From: Leptidea sinapis
Taxonomy: Eukaryota; Arthropoda; Insecta; Lepidoptera; Pieridae
DNA: 64,000 bases
NCBI RefSeq assembly: GCF_905404315.1
Contig: NC_066286.1
Location: 5,897,501-5,961,500 of the forward strand
Direction: 5' to 3'
Shown in pieces: positions 11,964 through 23,285 of this stretch (position 1 is its first letter; each line of letters opens with the position of its first letter). A program made the translations under genes and the position numbers. The notes below the pieces were generated by a model, which saw only the letters and a program-made list of their open reading frames with translations, was not told the origin of the DNA and searched no databases.

Positions 11964-12566
11964 CTTTGACTGAATGTCGGTTTGATAGTCGGTTTTGACT
12001 GAATGAACTGCTATAGAGGCATTTTAAGGCTTGCATTTATCAAACTAGGCAAAATAAATATTTAAGTAAAATTATGTACAGGATTTATAATATCAATGGT
12101 AGCCTGGTAGGTAACAATAGTAGGTTGTGTTAAGAAAGATAATGACCAGAATTTCTTTATAATTAAATTGACTTTTAATTATAAAGAAACGTAGTAACCA
12201 ATAGTAAGGTCGAGATAGAAAGTGTGAATTAGGAGAGACTTTATCTGGTTTGGAAATGGTAGAGTTATTGTAAGTACGAGCCACGGGAGCAGTGTGTTAA
12301 CATTACAAAATAGACCTATTTACTATATAAATACGAGCTTAATGTTATTAGACATGAGTATAATTTAGTTAATTAATAATTTACTTAGTTAATTAGTAGA
12401 ACACGATTAAAGATTAGTATGTAAAATAGTTACATGAAGTAAAGTATTGGTGTTAACTTGCTTACTACATTATAGTGCTTATACAACATCATAGCCACTC
12501 CAGCACGCAGGTCTTATCTGCTACCTTTCGAATAGTCAAGTTTATTAAACGAAACTTTAAAAGTAC
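11964..12566. other. Non-coding stretch
   Basis: AT-rich. A local inverted repeat around 12150-12190 (TTTCTTTATAATTAAA and TTTAATTATAAAGAAA) can form a hairpin. No gene seen. Confidence 0.4.
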
Positions 12567-12715
12567 ATTTTTTTATATAAGAGGAGGCAAACGGGCAGAG
12601 GCGTCACGTGATGGGGAGTATTGAGTCAACCGCCCATGGACATCCGCAACAACATGGGTACCCATAATTTAGCCGGCTTCTTGTGCAACGGAAGGGCAAA
12701 GGAGCCTCCCGCTAG
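12567..12715 (+). repeat. Composite of two repeat fragments
   Basis: 12567-12654 resembles the common lepidopteran retrotransposon tail with a GGCAAACGGGC segment (compare 49518 and, in reverse, 20835-20890). 12655-12715 is the 3' end of family 1 (ACCCATAATTTAGCCGG to CCTCCCGCTAGTG). Confidence 0.6.
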
Positions 12716-13170
12716 TGTATTGGTTCGGGCAAAAATCAGCCGGTCATAATTAAATTTTTTGGCAAAACAAAGATTTCTGGGTCAGCACTTGTATAGCATA
12801 ATCCAATTAAACTTCGTATATATACCTCTATATTAAAAAAACATAGTGGTCATATAGTCGTAGAATTGCAACAATATGTAACACACGCCGTTTCATTGCA
12901 GTACGGTGTTACAATAAATATTTAAGTTTATTGCACGGGCTATTTAAATTAAATAGAATGTTGAAGGTTTTCACAAAGATTATTGATCTTATGAATTATT
13001 AATTACTTACTCGAAATAGCAACAACACTGTTGTCTCTCTCTATCGTATTAATCAGCCTTGGTATCGACGCCGGCGCCAGATCGCTTGCACTGGTACATA
13101 CCGTATAAGCACCTACAGCCCGTGACAACTGGATATTGTTAGTGTGAGGTCTTTGCACGCTTATATCCTA
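12716..13170. other. Non-coding stretch
   Basis: Nothing recognised. Confidence 0.4.
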
Positions 13171-13447
13171 AACTGCGACATACCATAGATTATGGTCCGG
13201 TACCGGACCGCATCCGATGGTCAGCCGTACCAAATCCGCCCATGTGTTTATTACGACCGCTAGTGTTGGTCTAGGTCACCAATTGCCTTGGTGGGCGCCT
13301 CGCACCAATTGGTCCGGCGTGGTACACGGTTCGGTCCGGACAGTAATAATAATAGTTTTGTGCGATGGACAATGCGACATACCATCAAATATGGTCCAGT
13401 ACCGGACCGCGTTCGATAGTTCGGCCAGACCAAGTCCGTCCATGTGT
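13171..13447. repeat. Two direct repeats, each with a palindromic core
   Basis: A unit of about 75 bases at 13171-13248 is repeated in the same orientation at about 13371-13447. Both contain GCGACATACCAT, a palindromic core and CCATGTGTT. The first core, GGTCCGGTACCGGACC at 13194-13209, is a perfect 16-base palindrome; the second (13393-13408) has one substitution. The overlapping ORFs (plus 13217-13450, minus 13260-13508) look fortuitous. Confidence 0.6.
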
Positions 13448-14034
13448 TAAGGCTATTAGCAAGAAACAAAAACGCGATCACGATTCGCCACCAGCCCCGT
13501 CTCCGCATAACTAAGGCGTCGTTTTCCTATTTTTAAGAATTTTTGAAATATTAAAATCTTCTCACACGGCTTGAAGAACCGTTTTAACTCTACAGAACCT
13601 ACATTTAGTACATTTAGGATCCCTCCGCAATTCTCCATTTTCGACAGGAGCCTGCCTCAACTGCCTGCCATTTTTTTCGCGATTTGGAAAATGGACGAAA
13701 TGCCTTCACTTTGTTTAGGTTCCAGGTCTCTACATTGTTTTAGCGCAAAGGGCACGAGGGCAAATACTTCGGTTAAATTAATAATATTATATAGAAACCT
13801 AATAAAAAAGATTAAAATTTTCGTTACACCGTCGTGCACGTGTGTGAGAAGGGTTAAAACTGCGACCGGAAACTAATGAAGACATATTTCCGAACAGTTA
13901 GTATGTAGGTATATAAACCTTTATTCAGACATAATAAACTCAAAAGTTATTATTCAGTGATGTAGGCATCGAGGCATTTAATATAATGCCGTCAGCGAAT
14001 AATAGACGGAATAGTTTTTCTATATATATTTACG
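13448..14034. other. Non-coding stretch
   Basis: An ORF at 13571-13876 (101 codons, plus) has no recognisable domain or splice context. Otherwise nothing. Confidence 0.35.
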
Positions 14035-14168
14035 CCCTTATTCATAATGGTCTGCTAACTTTAAACAGCCGCTTAGGAGTGTTTTTTCTCATTCTGACTT
14101 AGGTCAATAGAAGAAGACAGAGTGAGAATTAGCAATGCTTTAAGTTAGCAGACTATTATGAATAAGGG
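14035..14168. mobile_element. Fold-back MITE
   Basis: About 134 bases whose ends are inverted copies: CCCTTATTCATAATGG with TCTGCTAACTT on the left, and AAGTTAGCAGA with CTATTATGAATAAGGG on the right. Weaker inverted similarity continues inward, so almost the whole element can fold into one hairpin. No coding capacity. Confidence 0.75.
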
Positions 14169-15093
14169 GGTTAGTCAATATTCGGCCCATTACAATTTAC
14201 TACTACTACCCACTAAAGCTCCTTGGCGCACTTCTCTATTAATTTTATTTCTTTTCCTTCAATTTCTAACTTTATATGCAGTGTCATTATTTGGTTTGTT
14301 TTTATAATTCTAACGTATTTATGTGCAACTCCTTGGTATATTCGCGTTCTGTTTAGGCCTTGTTATGGATAAAGTACCATTGCTTTAATTATTTTTACAT
14401 AATTTTAATGTTACTTTAACTATTTTATCATACTAAATTAAATTGAAAAAAAATCTTTAATTTATTTCAGACTTAGATTTAAACTTAAGATTCTTATTTC
14501 GTTTTTTGCATCATATATATGAAGGAATGTCTGAGGAGCTTGTCTATATAGTCCACTGTATTGGAATTATTTCGGTTTGAAGTCCTACATAATTGCAAAT
14601 ATTTTTAAGAAAAAGATTTTCGCAGTCAAAAGCAAAGTTCGTTTTCGTCGCAATCAGAAATCTATATGTAGATATCTATTTCTGTTTTGACAGACACTTT
14701 TTTCTTCATCTTTTGTAACTAAGGTTAATGCGGTATTTAGTATTGCCATTGATGAAAACTGGGTGAATCAAGAATGGCGAGCGAAGAGAATGAATATAGG
14801 CTATGTCTTCAGGATTGTGCTGCGGACCAGACATGACTAGTGTACAGAATACGGAACAGACCTTCGGCCTTGGCCATACAATATTTATCAAAATATTTAT
14901 GTTCGTTAACAGCCCGCGAGTGACGCCAGGCGTGACAGCGGCACGCCTCGTGACGTCGGCCGGGTACAACAATACGAGGAAAATGTATTCAAATTGATTT
15001 TCTTTACATGTTCCAATATTGCATTGACAAAAAATTATTAAACGGCGAAATCTAGTCAGTAAGTTTCCCGGGGGTCAAGGAGCAAGACACGAG
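14169..15093. other. Non-coding stretch
   Basis: AT-rich with a GC-richer patch at about 14900-14970. No supportable gene. Confidence 0.4.
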
Positions 15094-15286
15094 CACAATA
15101 CAGTAGGTAATAGAACAGTACTTTAACTTACGAACGCACATATACACGGGCGCTAAGTAATCTTGGGAAGACAAAACTATTGAATGCCACGCCATACGCC
15201 GCCGAGACTGATCGCTGTCCGAACTAATTATGCTGCATATGCTGCAGGTATAAACTTCAAGGAGACCGCTGAGTTACGCTACTGTT
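15094..15286 (+). repeat. Dispersed repeat family E, second copy
   Basis: Inverted copy of 6128-6403. Shared blocks include TCTTGGGAAGACA, then CTATTGA, and GGAGACCGCTGAGTTACGCT. It lacks the 42-base direct repeats that flank the first copy. Confidence 0.6.
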
Positions 15287-16245
15287 CAATTACTTGTACT
15301 GTGACACCAGCGATGCGGATGTGGTTGTGGAACACGAGCAACTGCTTCTGGAGAGCGAAAATCAAATCCGGCTGCTCAACTCAACGTGCGTGGGAATAGC
15401 ACTGAACATACCGCATTATATAATACTTGATACCATGAAATAACAATTATTAGTTGCCAAAAATCAATAGTATTCAATAGTTAAAAAAAAACCGTATGTA
15501 TGGATGAGGCAGTTCCACAAAACAACCCCACACCGACAAATCTTGATGACGACTCTAGTGATAGCTTGTCTTTTAAGTGACTTGAAAAAATAAATCGTTC
15601 TCGTTTCGACTTTATTTTTCAAAGTGAAAACTCAGGCATGTGGGGTACGTTTGGTACGGGGAAAAGCACTGAACTAGCGTGACCATCACGCCAAAGATAA
15701 TACGTATATAACAAATGACATAGAGCCACTGACCTGCATAAATACAACCGGACAGGCTGTTGCATATGTTTGACAGATTTTTTTTTTGTGCCTATTTGAA
15801 GCGCCACTCGCGAGCGTCCAGAGAACTAATTTTGACTGATATTTTGATTATACAAATAGCTGCGAAGGAACGTCAATACTCCGAAGTATTTTTGCCTTTT
15901 GAATTAATTTCGTTCATTTTCTGTGTTATTTATACTTCAAGAATCAACGTATTAAAGTACACAATTTTAGAATATAGTAAAGGTCAGTGCATAGAGCAGA
16001 CAATACGAATATATCCAATAAGTATATCCCTTAATCGTTACGCATCTGACATTTGACAGGAATTTGAAAATAAAATCAAAATTATTCGTTTCTTATCGCT
16101 GCAACTTTAGCTGTTTATATTTTTAAATAGTCCGGTAATACTAATAATGTGAGAATTGTTGTAATAATTACAGATGAAAATTTATGAAACTAGGTCATGT
16201 AGAAAAAAACATCCATATATTTAATTAAAAACAAAAAAAAATAAC
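15287..16245. other. Non-coding stretch
   Basis: An ORF at 15760-16056 (98 codons, plus) is AT-rich and unrecognised. No gene can be supported. Confidence 0.35.
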
Positions 16246-16395
16246 ATGTTTTTTTATGAAAAATATGGTACGAGACAGGCTTGACGTTCAGCTGATGGTA
16301 ATTGGTACGCCCTTCCCATTACAATGAAGTGTCGTTCAGGATTCTTGAAAAACCCTATAAATTTCTCAGCGGCACTACAATTGCGCTCGTCACAT
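16246..16395 (+). repeat. Family 1 repeat, 5' half
   Basis: From the T-rich start through GACGTTCAGCTGATGG to GCACTACAATTGCGCTCGTC. The 3' half is missing. Confidence 0.7.
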
Positions 16396-17274
16396 ACACG
16401 TCGTTTACATCGAGGTCTTGAAATAGATTTATAGAAGTCCAAACTTCTAGTGATATCAACGTTTTCGCAGAGATAATGAAGATTTTGGTTCAATACGCGA
16501 ATATGGATGCAATTTCTAACAAGCGTATGTTTTATGTTTTAATGTTTTAAGCCGATAGGTCATTTTGAATTTATCCAAAGTATAATTTAGCATTGAATTT
16601 CTTAGTTCTATGTGCGGCACCAACTTCAAAATTAATTAATTTTGAAGTGAAACTTTTATTACATCGTCTCAAACTTTTTCGTCTGTGTGTTACATGTCGC
16701 GTGACGTTCGGGCGGCGCCTATAGTTCTCATATTGGATGCAATTGCGTTCGGGTGGAAGAGTAGCTTGATAAAGGTTTCTTTTATTTTTTGAAAATAAAA
16801 ATACCATAATATATAAATAATAATATGTAAAGCATAATATATAAATTTGATTTTTTTTTCTATGCTGATATATGTTATTTTGTGAAAAAAAGTTTCACTT
16901 GCATCATGGTTTCATAAAACCACACAATTGCTTTTTTTATTTACTTTGTTTTGTGTAAAACAATTTAACCTACCAAATATATTCAATACAAATATTCACA
17001 ATGTTCAAATTACATATTTTAATGGACTAGTAAATTTCCATCAAACATTAGCAATGTCATAGACATTTCCAATTCTAAAAACTAACTTATTATTGACATT
17101 ATGATGGCGCCCGCGCCGTCATGGAAAATCCATCTAATAATTATTTTGTTTACTTATCGATATAGCTGTAATTCAGGAGGTTTTCCTCTCAAGATAATTG
17201 GACATGATCCAGCTATAACGTCACTAATACTATTACATATTCTTTGCTAATGTGCGCAGTTTGAGTAATAGTTA
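16396..17274. other. Non-coding stretch
   Basis: Contains the palindrome at 16623-16648. Minus ORF 16571-16807 overlaps it and shows no known domain. Confidence 0.4.
16623..16648. repeat. Perfect 26-base palindrome
   Basis: ACTTCAAAATTAA followed immediately by its exact reverse complement, no spacer. Possibly the centre of a decayed element. Confidence 0.85.
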
Positions 17275-17587
17275 CGGCCGTTCCCAATATACTATCTACA
17301 GATATAGATAAATTACTACCTTCTACTGTACTGTTGTAATTAGGTGTCAATAATCTGATGCTGTCCCAATTTACCCGATAAGTCAATCTTATCGCCTTAT
17401 ATTGGGACGCGTGAATTGCAATTTCCATACGAACTTCTATCGCTGGTAAGCTATACGTCGTCCCATTGACACACAGCGTGTACGGATAAGGTGAGTTACC
17501 GTCGATAAGTTTATCAGGACAGGAAAGTCAACGATAGTTACGATTTTAATCTCAAGTAAGACATAGACTGAATATTGGGAACGGCCG
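17275..17587 (+). mobile_element. Harbinger-type MITE, copy 2
   Basis: 313 bases bounded by CGGCCGTTCCCAATAT and ATATTGGGAACGGCCG, with TTA on both sides (17272-17274 and 17588-17590). It is better preserved than 9035-9342, and its terminal inverted repeats match exactly over at least 16 bases. It lies in the opposite orientation to copy 1. Confidence 0.85.
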
Positions 17588-17924
17588 TTAGTCATTAACG
17601 AAGACGTAGCAAGCTGTCGACAGTTGTTACGCTGCTCGCCGCTAGATGGCGCTAGAGATGTTGAAGAAGACTAGACGATATTATAATGGTGAATAAATAA
17701 TTTGTTATAAGCTGACTATCGTGCATTTTAGTAATTCGGATATTATGAGAGATTTTTATCAATCACCATTTTTATTTTATAAAGCTCGATCCAGCAAAAT
17801 AAATCACTATAAATATATTATTTTTTTCAACACACTTGTTCGTAAAATGAGCGTTATTACATCGTTGTTAGGGTCATAATCCGAACTATAACGCACACGT
17901 GCATAATATTTTTTTTTTATTTAT

Positions 17925-18025
17925 TTATTTAAAGGCATAAAAAGGCATTTATTTTCTCAAAATTGATTCCTTTAGAATTCTTTTTGATGTCATTTCTTAT
18001 ACTACTAGATACTACTACCGCTTTT
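17925..18025 (-). repeat. Non-LTR retrotransposon 3' end, family B
   Basis: Reverse complement of the extreme 3' end seen at 42790-43205: plus-strand blocks AAAGGCATAAAAAGGCATTT and ATTCCTTTAGAATTC, then ACTACTACCGCTT. Only about 100 bases remain, consistent with a severe 5' truncation. Confidence 0.65.
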
Positions 18026-18302
18026 GTAAATCAATTCCAATTTATTTTGGAAATCAAACAGTTTCTCACGAAATATATTAAAATTTGAATTAAGCACAAA
18101 CAAACATAAAGTTCCATAAAATTAAACACAAACTTAAAATAACAAAGCAAAAGGATGGTCGTTAAATATATTTCACAAAATATTCTGTTAAAGAATAACA
18201 TTTACATTTTTACCTACATTACTTATCTTATATCTTTTAAAAATAAAAATAAGAAAAAACAATTTAACCAAACATCACTTGCTTTTCTTTTAGATATACT
18301 TA

Positions 18303-18624
18303 CTAGCTGACCCAGCACACGTTGTATTGCCGATATTAAAATCGCGATACAAAAGTAACTGTAGATCATACATGGGTGAAAATTTGAAGTTGTATGTATT
18401 TTTTAATGTTGACTCATAATCAAACAAATTTAAAAAAAAATGTCAAACGAAATTAAAAAAAAAAATTGGCGTCGACCATCCTTAACATTTAGGGGGATGA
18501 AAAGTAGATGTTGTCCTGTTCTCAGACCTACCCAATATGCACTCAAAATTTCATGAGAATCGGTCAAGCCGTTTCCAAGGAGTTTAACTACAAACACCGT
18601 GACATGAGAATTTTATATATTAGA
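18303..18624 (-). mobile_element. Short non-autonomous Helitron, minus strand
   Basis: 322 bases. On the minus strand it starts TCTAATATATAAAATTCTCA and ends in GCTGGGTCAG followed by CTAG. The left edge on the plus strand is A then CTAGCTGACCCAGC. It is homologous over its length to 55233-55544 in the opposite orientation. No coding capacity. Confidence 0.8.
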
Positions 18625-19317
18625 TAATATTACACACTAGTGCATAATATACTTATTATAGTAAGTCTTGACGCGCGATTGAAGTAAAACTTAAGGAATA
18701 ATTAACAGATACATATATATACTTTTTTTTTGCTTATCTGAAAGCTCAGACAAAATATGTTATTTTCGTTCGCCCTTGTTTGTCCCACCTATTCTAGGAC
18801 ATCCAGTATATAACATATTCTTAAACAGTTGAAAGACAAGAAGATTTAATTTATACCATTAATTATATACTAACCACAATGAAAGCCGTGTTATTAAGAA
18901 ATAATTGAATATAAATAATAAGAAATTTAAGATTAAATTATTATTATAACACATATTAATATAACTTTGTTATTGAATATTAACAAATATGGCTGTATGG
19001 GCTCGAACCCTTCGCATGTCCAATAGACGAAGAAAAATTTACGAATGTCGTAAACGTCAGAGTGTGAACTTTTATTTATTACAAAAGTAGTCTTAAATAA
19101 ACAAATACAGTCGGGGATTTTCAGAAAATATCACTGAGCAATTTGAAACAACTTTTTTAAACCATTTAATTATAATAGTTAAAAATTGTTTTAATTGACT
19201 TTTTTCTGCCGGAAGTACTAACGTTATTACCGTCAGAAAAATATTCTGAGTTACCCCGAACTCACGTCTAAAGAAGTTTTAATTCAATATATTTTTCTCA
19301 TATATTTTCAATATATC
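18625..19317. other. Non-coding stretch
   Basis: AT-rich; nothing recognised. Confidence 0.4.
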
Positions 19318-19560
19318 ATCAACATCATCATATCAGCCGGAAGACGTTCAATGCTGGACAAAGGCCTCCCCCAAAGATCTCTACGTTGATCGGTCCTGCA
19401 CTGCCGTCATCCAACGTATTCCGGCGATCTTGACCAGATCATCGGTTCATCATGTGGGGGCCACTACGTCTTCCGGTACGTGGTCGCCATTCGAGGACTT
19501 TACAGACCCAACGGCCATTTGTTCGTAGATCTTTGTGCCCTGCCCACTGCCACTATAGTT
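19318..19560 (-). pseudogene. Endonuclease/reverse transcriptase C-terminus (RTE type)
   Basis: The plus strand shows CATCATCATATCAGCCGG, GTCCTGCACTGCC, CTTCCGGTACGTGGTC and CCTGCCCACTGCC. Read on the minus strand this is the C-terminal coding end and tail of the element better seen at 40808-41035. Only this end is present, as usual for 5'-truncated insertions. Confidence 0.65.
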
Positions 19561-20170
19561 TGTACTTCATAGAAATCATTTTGGTTTGAAGTTTCAGTAA
19601 ATGTAACAATTTTCGTTTAATGTCCTAAATAGTTTCATTGTTTGCCTCTTACCGGGGTAAACGGATGTCTGTAATGTTGAGCGTAGCACGGCGCTACGTG
19701 CGACGGGCGAGTCGTAGCCCGTGCGTACACTTCAATCCACGTGTTATCAACACTACCTACAGAATGTTACTGTCCACTCACACCAAATAAGGAGCTGCTA
19801 AAACCTAATACAGTCGGACAACTAAAGCTCCTTTATACGTCTTTAATTTTAAAATAAAATAGCAGACAGTATGCTATGACTTTCTGAGCACAAATTTAAG
19901 AAACATAGTAGTTTCTCTGACAATGAAGGCTTAACATCGTATAGCAAATTATATAGAACAAAATAATGCATGATTGTTGGATGGTTTTGTACAGGCCATC
20001 AAAATTGTAAAATATCAATATATATAAATCCAGTGTCCTGATGTTTGTTTCCAGTGCACTCCTAAGCTAATGAATGGATTTTAATGGGGATTAATTACTT
20101 CATGGAGTGCAGTGTAGTCCAACTTGAGAGATAAGATAGGTTTTATTTCGATTTGGGGCTCTCCTTACCC
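19561..20170. other. Non-coding stretch
   Basis: Nothing recognised apart from a possible Helitron-type 5' motif near 20016-20090 (TATATATAAATCCAGTGTCC). Confidence 0.35.
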
Positions 20171-20444
20171 GTGGGAGGCTCCTTCGGCTAGATTATGGGT
20201 ACCACAACGGCGTCTATTTCTGTCGTGAAGTAGTAATGTGCAAGCATTATTGTTTCGATCTGAAGGGCGCCGTAGCTTATGAAATATGATATATTGTCTC
20301 AAGGTGACGAGCGCAAATGTAGTGCCGCTCAGAGATTTTGAGTTTTTCAAGAATCCTGAAGGGCACTGCATTGTAATGAGCAGCGCGTATCAATTACCAC
20401 CACTTGAACGTCCTGCTCGTCTCGTCCCTTACTGTCATAAAAAA
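20171..20444 (-). repeat. Family 1 repeat, nearly full
   Basis: Reverse complement of the family, from GTGGGAGGCTCCTT to CGTCCTGCTCGTCTCGTCCC, with a small internal deletion near 20285. Confidence 0.8.
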
Positions 20445-20599
20445 CGCATAATTATTTTTATTTCCAATAGTTGTTTTGTATGAGAGAATTCATTGACTCA
20501 CAGTGGTTTGACAGTTCTGCTGTGAAAAAATTTCATTATAACAACATCCCAGCATATTTTACGAAATAAATAGTAATGTTATAAAATATTAGTGACACA

Positions 20600-20659
20600 T
20601 TCATATAATAACAGTATTTTATTAATTATGTACAGAACAACGTCTGCCGGGTCAGTTAG
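20600..20659 (+). mobile_element. Isolated Helitron 3' terminus
   Basis: ATTATGTACAGAACAACGTC followed by TGCCGGGTCAGTTAG and T matches the terminal segment of 23286-24357, with TTAG instead of CTAG. The rest of the element was not identified upstream. Confidence 0.55.
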
Positions 20660-20699
20660 TATCATATAAAGTAGGCTAAACAATTTCGTTATTAAATGA

Positions 20700-20895
20700 T
20701 TTAAAAGATGGGCTAGGAGGTTTTTCTCTGTTCTTATCAACCGCGCGTTTTGCAAGAAATTTCTTGCCTCGCACAGCCATTTTGTGGAATCAATTACCAG
20801 CTGTGGTTTTCCCTTTAAAGGCCGGCAACGCATCTCATGACACCTGATGTTTACCCACTTGCCCGTTTGCCCACTCTTATATATATAAAAAAGTT
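20700..20895 (+). pseudogene. Non-LTR reverse transcriptase C-terminus
   Basis: A frame at about 20749-20850 reads RNFLPRTAILWNQLPAV then FPLKAGNASHD and a stop. The pattern (LPRT, then LWN-LP, then a VFP-like block) is the conserved tail of insect jockey/CR1-like RT ORFs. The following GCCCGTTTGCCCACTCTTA tail matches, in reverse, the fragments at 12567 and 49518. Confidence 0.6.
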
Positions 20896-20966
20896 CTTTC
20901 TACCCATGTCAAAACCCCTTTCCGAACCGATGTAGCTTCATAATATCTAATATCTTTAAATGAGCA

Positions 20967-21110
20967 ATTCTTGTATATATATATATATATATATTCTGAA
21001 TCTCGGAAACGGCTCCAACGATTTTAATAAAATTTAGTATAGAGGTAGTTTCGGGGGCGAGAAATCGATCTAGCTAGGTTTCAATTTAAAAAAATGTAGT
21101 TTTATCCGTG
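20967..21110 (+). repeat. TA microsatellite and Helitron-like fragment
   Basis: A (TA)n run at about 20974-20993 leads into TCTCGGAAACGGCTCCAACG and AAATTTAGTATAGAGGTAGT, segments common inside lepidopteran Helitrons. No ends identified. Confidence 0.35.
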
Positions 21111-21316
21111 TTTTAATGAGAAACAGCTACAATAACATTACAATTCAAAGGTAAATTTCGCTACTAGATACAAGACTATAATAGTTCATTGGGTGATCCG
21201 GAAAGCAGAAGACCCCGGTTCGAATCCAGATGTCCAATTAGTTTTTTTTTTGTTCAAGTTTTGTACATTCCTAAAAATCCGAGCAAGGCTCGGTCGTCCG
21301 GATACTGTTATGTTAT

Positions 21317-21503
21317 TACACAAATAAAATTTGAAAAACAAAATTTTATGAACGATGTGGGACTCGAACCCACAACCTCCGGCGTTCCGTGCCGGTGCTC
21401 TAGCCAACCGTTCAAGTAGCGTATCGTTATAAAATCTTGTTTGCTTTGCTCAACTCTCAGGTTGTGGCTTCATAAAATTTTGTTTTTCAAATTTTATTTG
21501 TGT
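21317..21503 (-). repeat. tRNA-derived SINE pieces with inverted tails
   Basis: On the minus strand 21413-21350 reads like a tRNA. There is a 7-base acceptor pairing (GAACGGT with ATCGTTC, one G-U), a 5-base anticodon stem CCGGC/GCCGG, and a T arm with GGGTTCGAGTCCC, but the D arm is shortened and base 33 is C. Its 3' tail (21317-21349) recurs as an inverted copy at 21467-21503 after a short plus-strand fragment with CTCTCAGGTTGTGG. Two SINE copies, one truncated, therefore converge. It is not a functional tRNA. Confidence 0.6.
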
Positions 21504-22139
21504 ATTCATCCTAGAAGAGAGGGTTATCACTTAATAACACAACATAATGCTATGTTATTGTCACTCCAAATTAACGATGGACGGTCGGACCATGTACATA
21601 CAAAACATTTAGTTCACGTGATCTAACTTGCTGACTAAGTGATGTGAGAGAGCTAAATGATAAGTATTATATTTAAAGCGACGATAGCGGCGATACCGCA
21701 ATCTACAATTGAATTAATTACATTTTATCTATAACCTATACTAGTATACTGGTCGCTGAGGCACGTACTCATAGGAGTGACGTGGTTCCTTATCTGTTCG
21801 CTCAACAAATTGGCGGCAACGAGTTAATTGGTGTATAATTCGGGTAAACATAAGCGTTCATTCAATTTAGATAAGTAATGTATTATTAACATACTGTGAA
21901 TGTTTATATTTTTATGGAACAAGCTCTTTCAACTAAATGTAGACTTCCGAATGATCTAGTTTGACGGATGGACGAATATTTGAATGGACAGATATTCGAA
22001 TATGATGAAGCCGTAGTCGCTGTATAGGAATTGTTACGAGTGCAGGACGAAAAGTTTTTTAACTCTGTACTCAATAGCTCTTGCGTTTTTCCTTATTAAT
22101 TTACTTTTTTTAAGGCATCTAGTATATTTTGATATTTGA
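21504..22139. other. Non-coding stretch
   Basis: Nothing recognised. Confidence 0.4.
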
Positions 22140-22320
22140 GTATTTTTGTGACATGACTTGTGAAACGATAAAGCTGTAAATGTTGATTTAAAAGAGTGAC
22201 AATGAGTTTCTTGGAACTTCTTCTCATTAAAGCTCAACCTTTTCCGAAGTGGTGGTAAATTAAAAAAAAGTGTCAATTTAATGATCTACACGAATAAAGT
22301 GATTTTGATTTGATTAAAGA
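22140..22320 (+). repeat. Non-LTR retrotransposon 3' end, family C
   Basis: Shares TAAATGTTGATTTAAAAGAG, GCTCAACC, and the terminal AATAAAGTGATTTTGATTTG with copies at 27545-27712 and, in reverse, 29855-30185 and 33612-34060. Confidence 0.65.
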
Positions 22321-22856
22321 AAGGAATTTTAAATTTAGTAAAAAGTATTTTGTAAACGTATTATTATAAAAGGCTCCTATATCTATAATGAAAATTTTTA
22401 TGTGCGTCTTGAATAGTTTTGTCCAGTCTGTTATGATTGTGGAGAGTTTAGAGTGTAGTAGAAGCCAACACATTCTAATAGAAGTACTTTATTTTCATTG
22501 CTATTTCTAAATTAATACAAAAAAAATATAGTGTTATTTTATTAATTTTAAATAAACTTTTTGCATGCTAATTTAAATTAGCCGAATAGAAGACACAGCA
22601 ATAAATTTAAGATCTATGATGTATACTGTATTCGACGCAATAAATGAATACATTTCATTTCATTAAAATCGGGTGCGGTAAATTATATATAAAAGTCCAG
22701 TCTTAAACAGTTCAAACTTTAAAAAAATAATTTATGCTTATTTTCCAAATAAAAATAATATCTAGATGATATGTGTATTCTGAGAGTACCGTGACTATTT
22801 TTATTTTTTTAAACAGAGTTCGTTATGAGTATCGGCTTCCAAGACCATAGTATAGC
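22321..22856. other. Non-coding stretch
   Basis: AT-rich. A CAATAAATGAATACATTTC segment at about 22637-22660 resembles a retrotransposon tail. No gene. Confidence 0.35.
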
Positions 22857-23114
22857 GTGAAGTATAGTATGAAGATGCTATCTATCCTTATAGTCCTCAT
22901 AAATGCCATATTTGTGCTGTACAAACATTTGGGTTCGTTCATTCTACATTATAGGTCCAAGAGGATTGAGGAACCCTACAGAATGACAATGTCGTCCCTA
23001 TTTTATGAATATACACAGAATAAAAAAGGAACAGGTACAGGAAAGGTACACATAATGAAAATAGGAGGCTTCGGTAACAAACTGTTATTTTGTTTCGAGT
23101 TGCGGAAAATCTGA
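22857..23114 (+). CDS. Unrecognised small ORF with hydrophobic N-terminus
   Basis: From the first ATG (22869) the frame encodes about 81 residues. It opens with KMLSILIVLINAIFVLY, which could be a signal peptide or membrane anchor, followed by a basic region. There is no recognised domain, no clear splice sites and no promoter. It may be fortuitous. Confidence 0.15.
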   Translation: MKYSMKMLSILIVLINAIFVLYKHLGSFILHYRSKRIEEPYRMTMSSLFYEYTQNKKGTGTGKVHIMKIGGFGNKLLFCFELRKI

Positions 23115-23285
23115 TAAAGAAAAGTGTATTTATTTTATTTATTCCAACAATTTCCTGTTGAACTAGCTTTGAGATAAACAAAACAATTTCCGTTACTATG
23201 TAAGTATAAACACCGGAATAGTCCTATTACAAAATATATTTATGAATTTTGTTATCTTTTACGGATTTAAATAAGACCATCATCA

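Noticed and set aside
14774..14836. Short ORF MASEENEYRLCLQDCAADQT, reminiscent of a ZAD zinc-finger start
   Set aside because: Only 20 codons, ends in a stop without a donor site, and no zinc-binding pairs follow.
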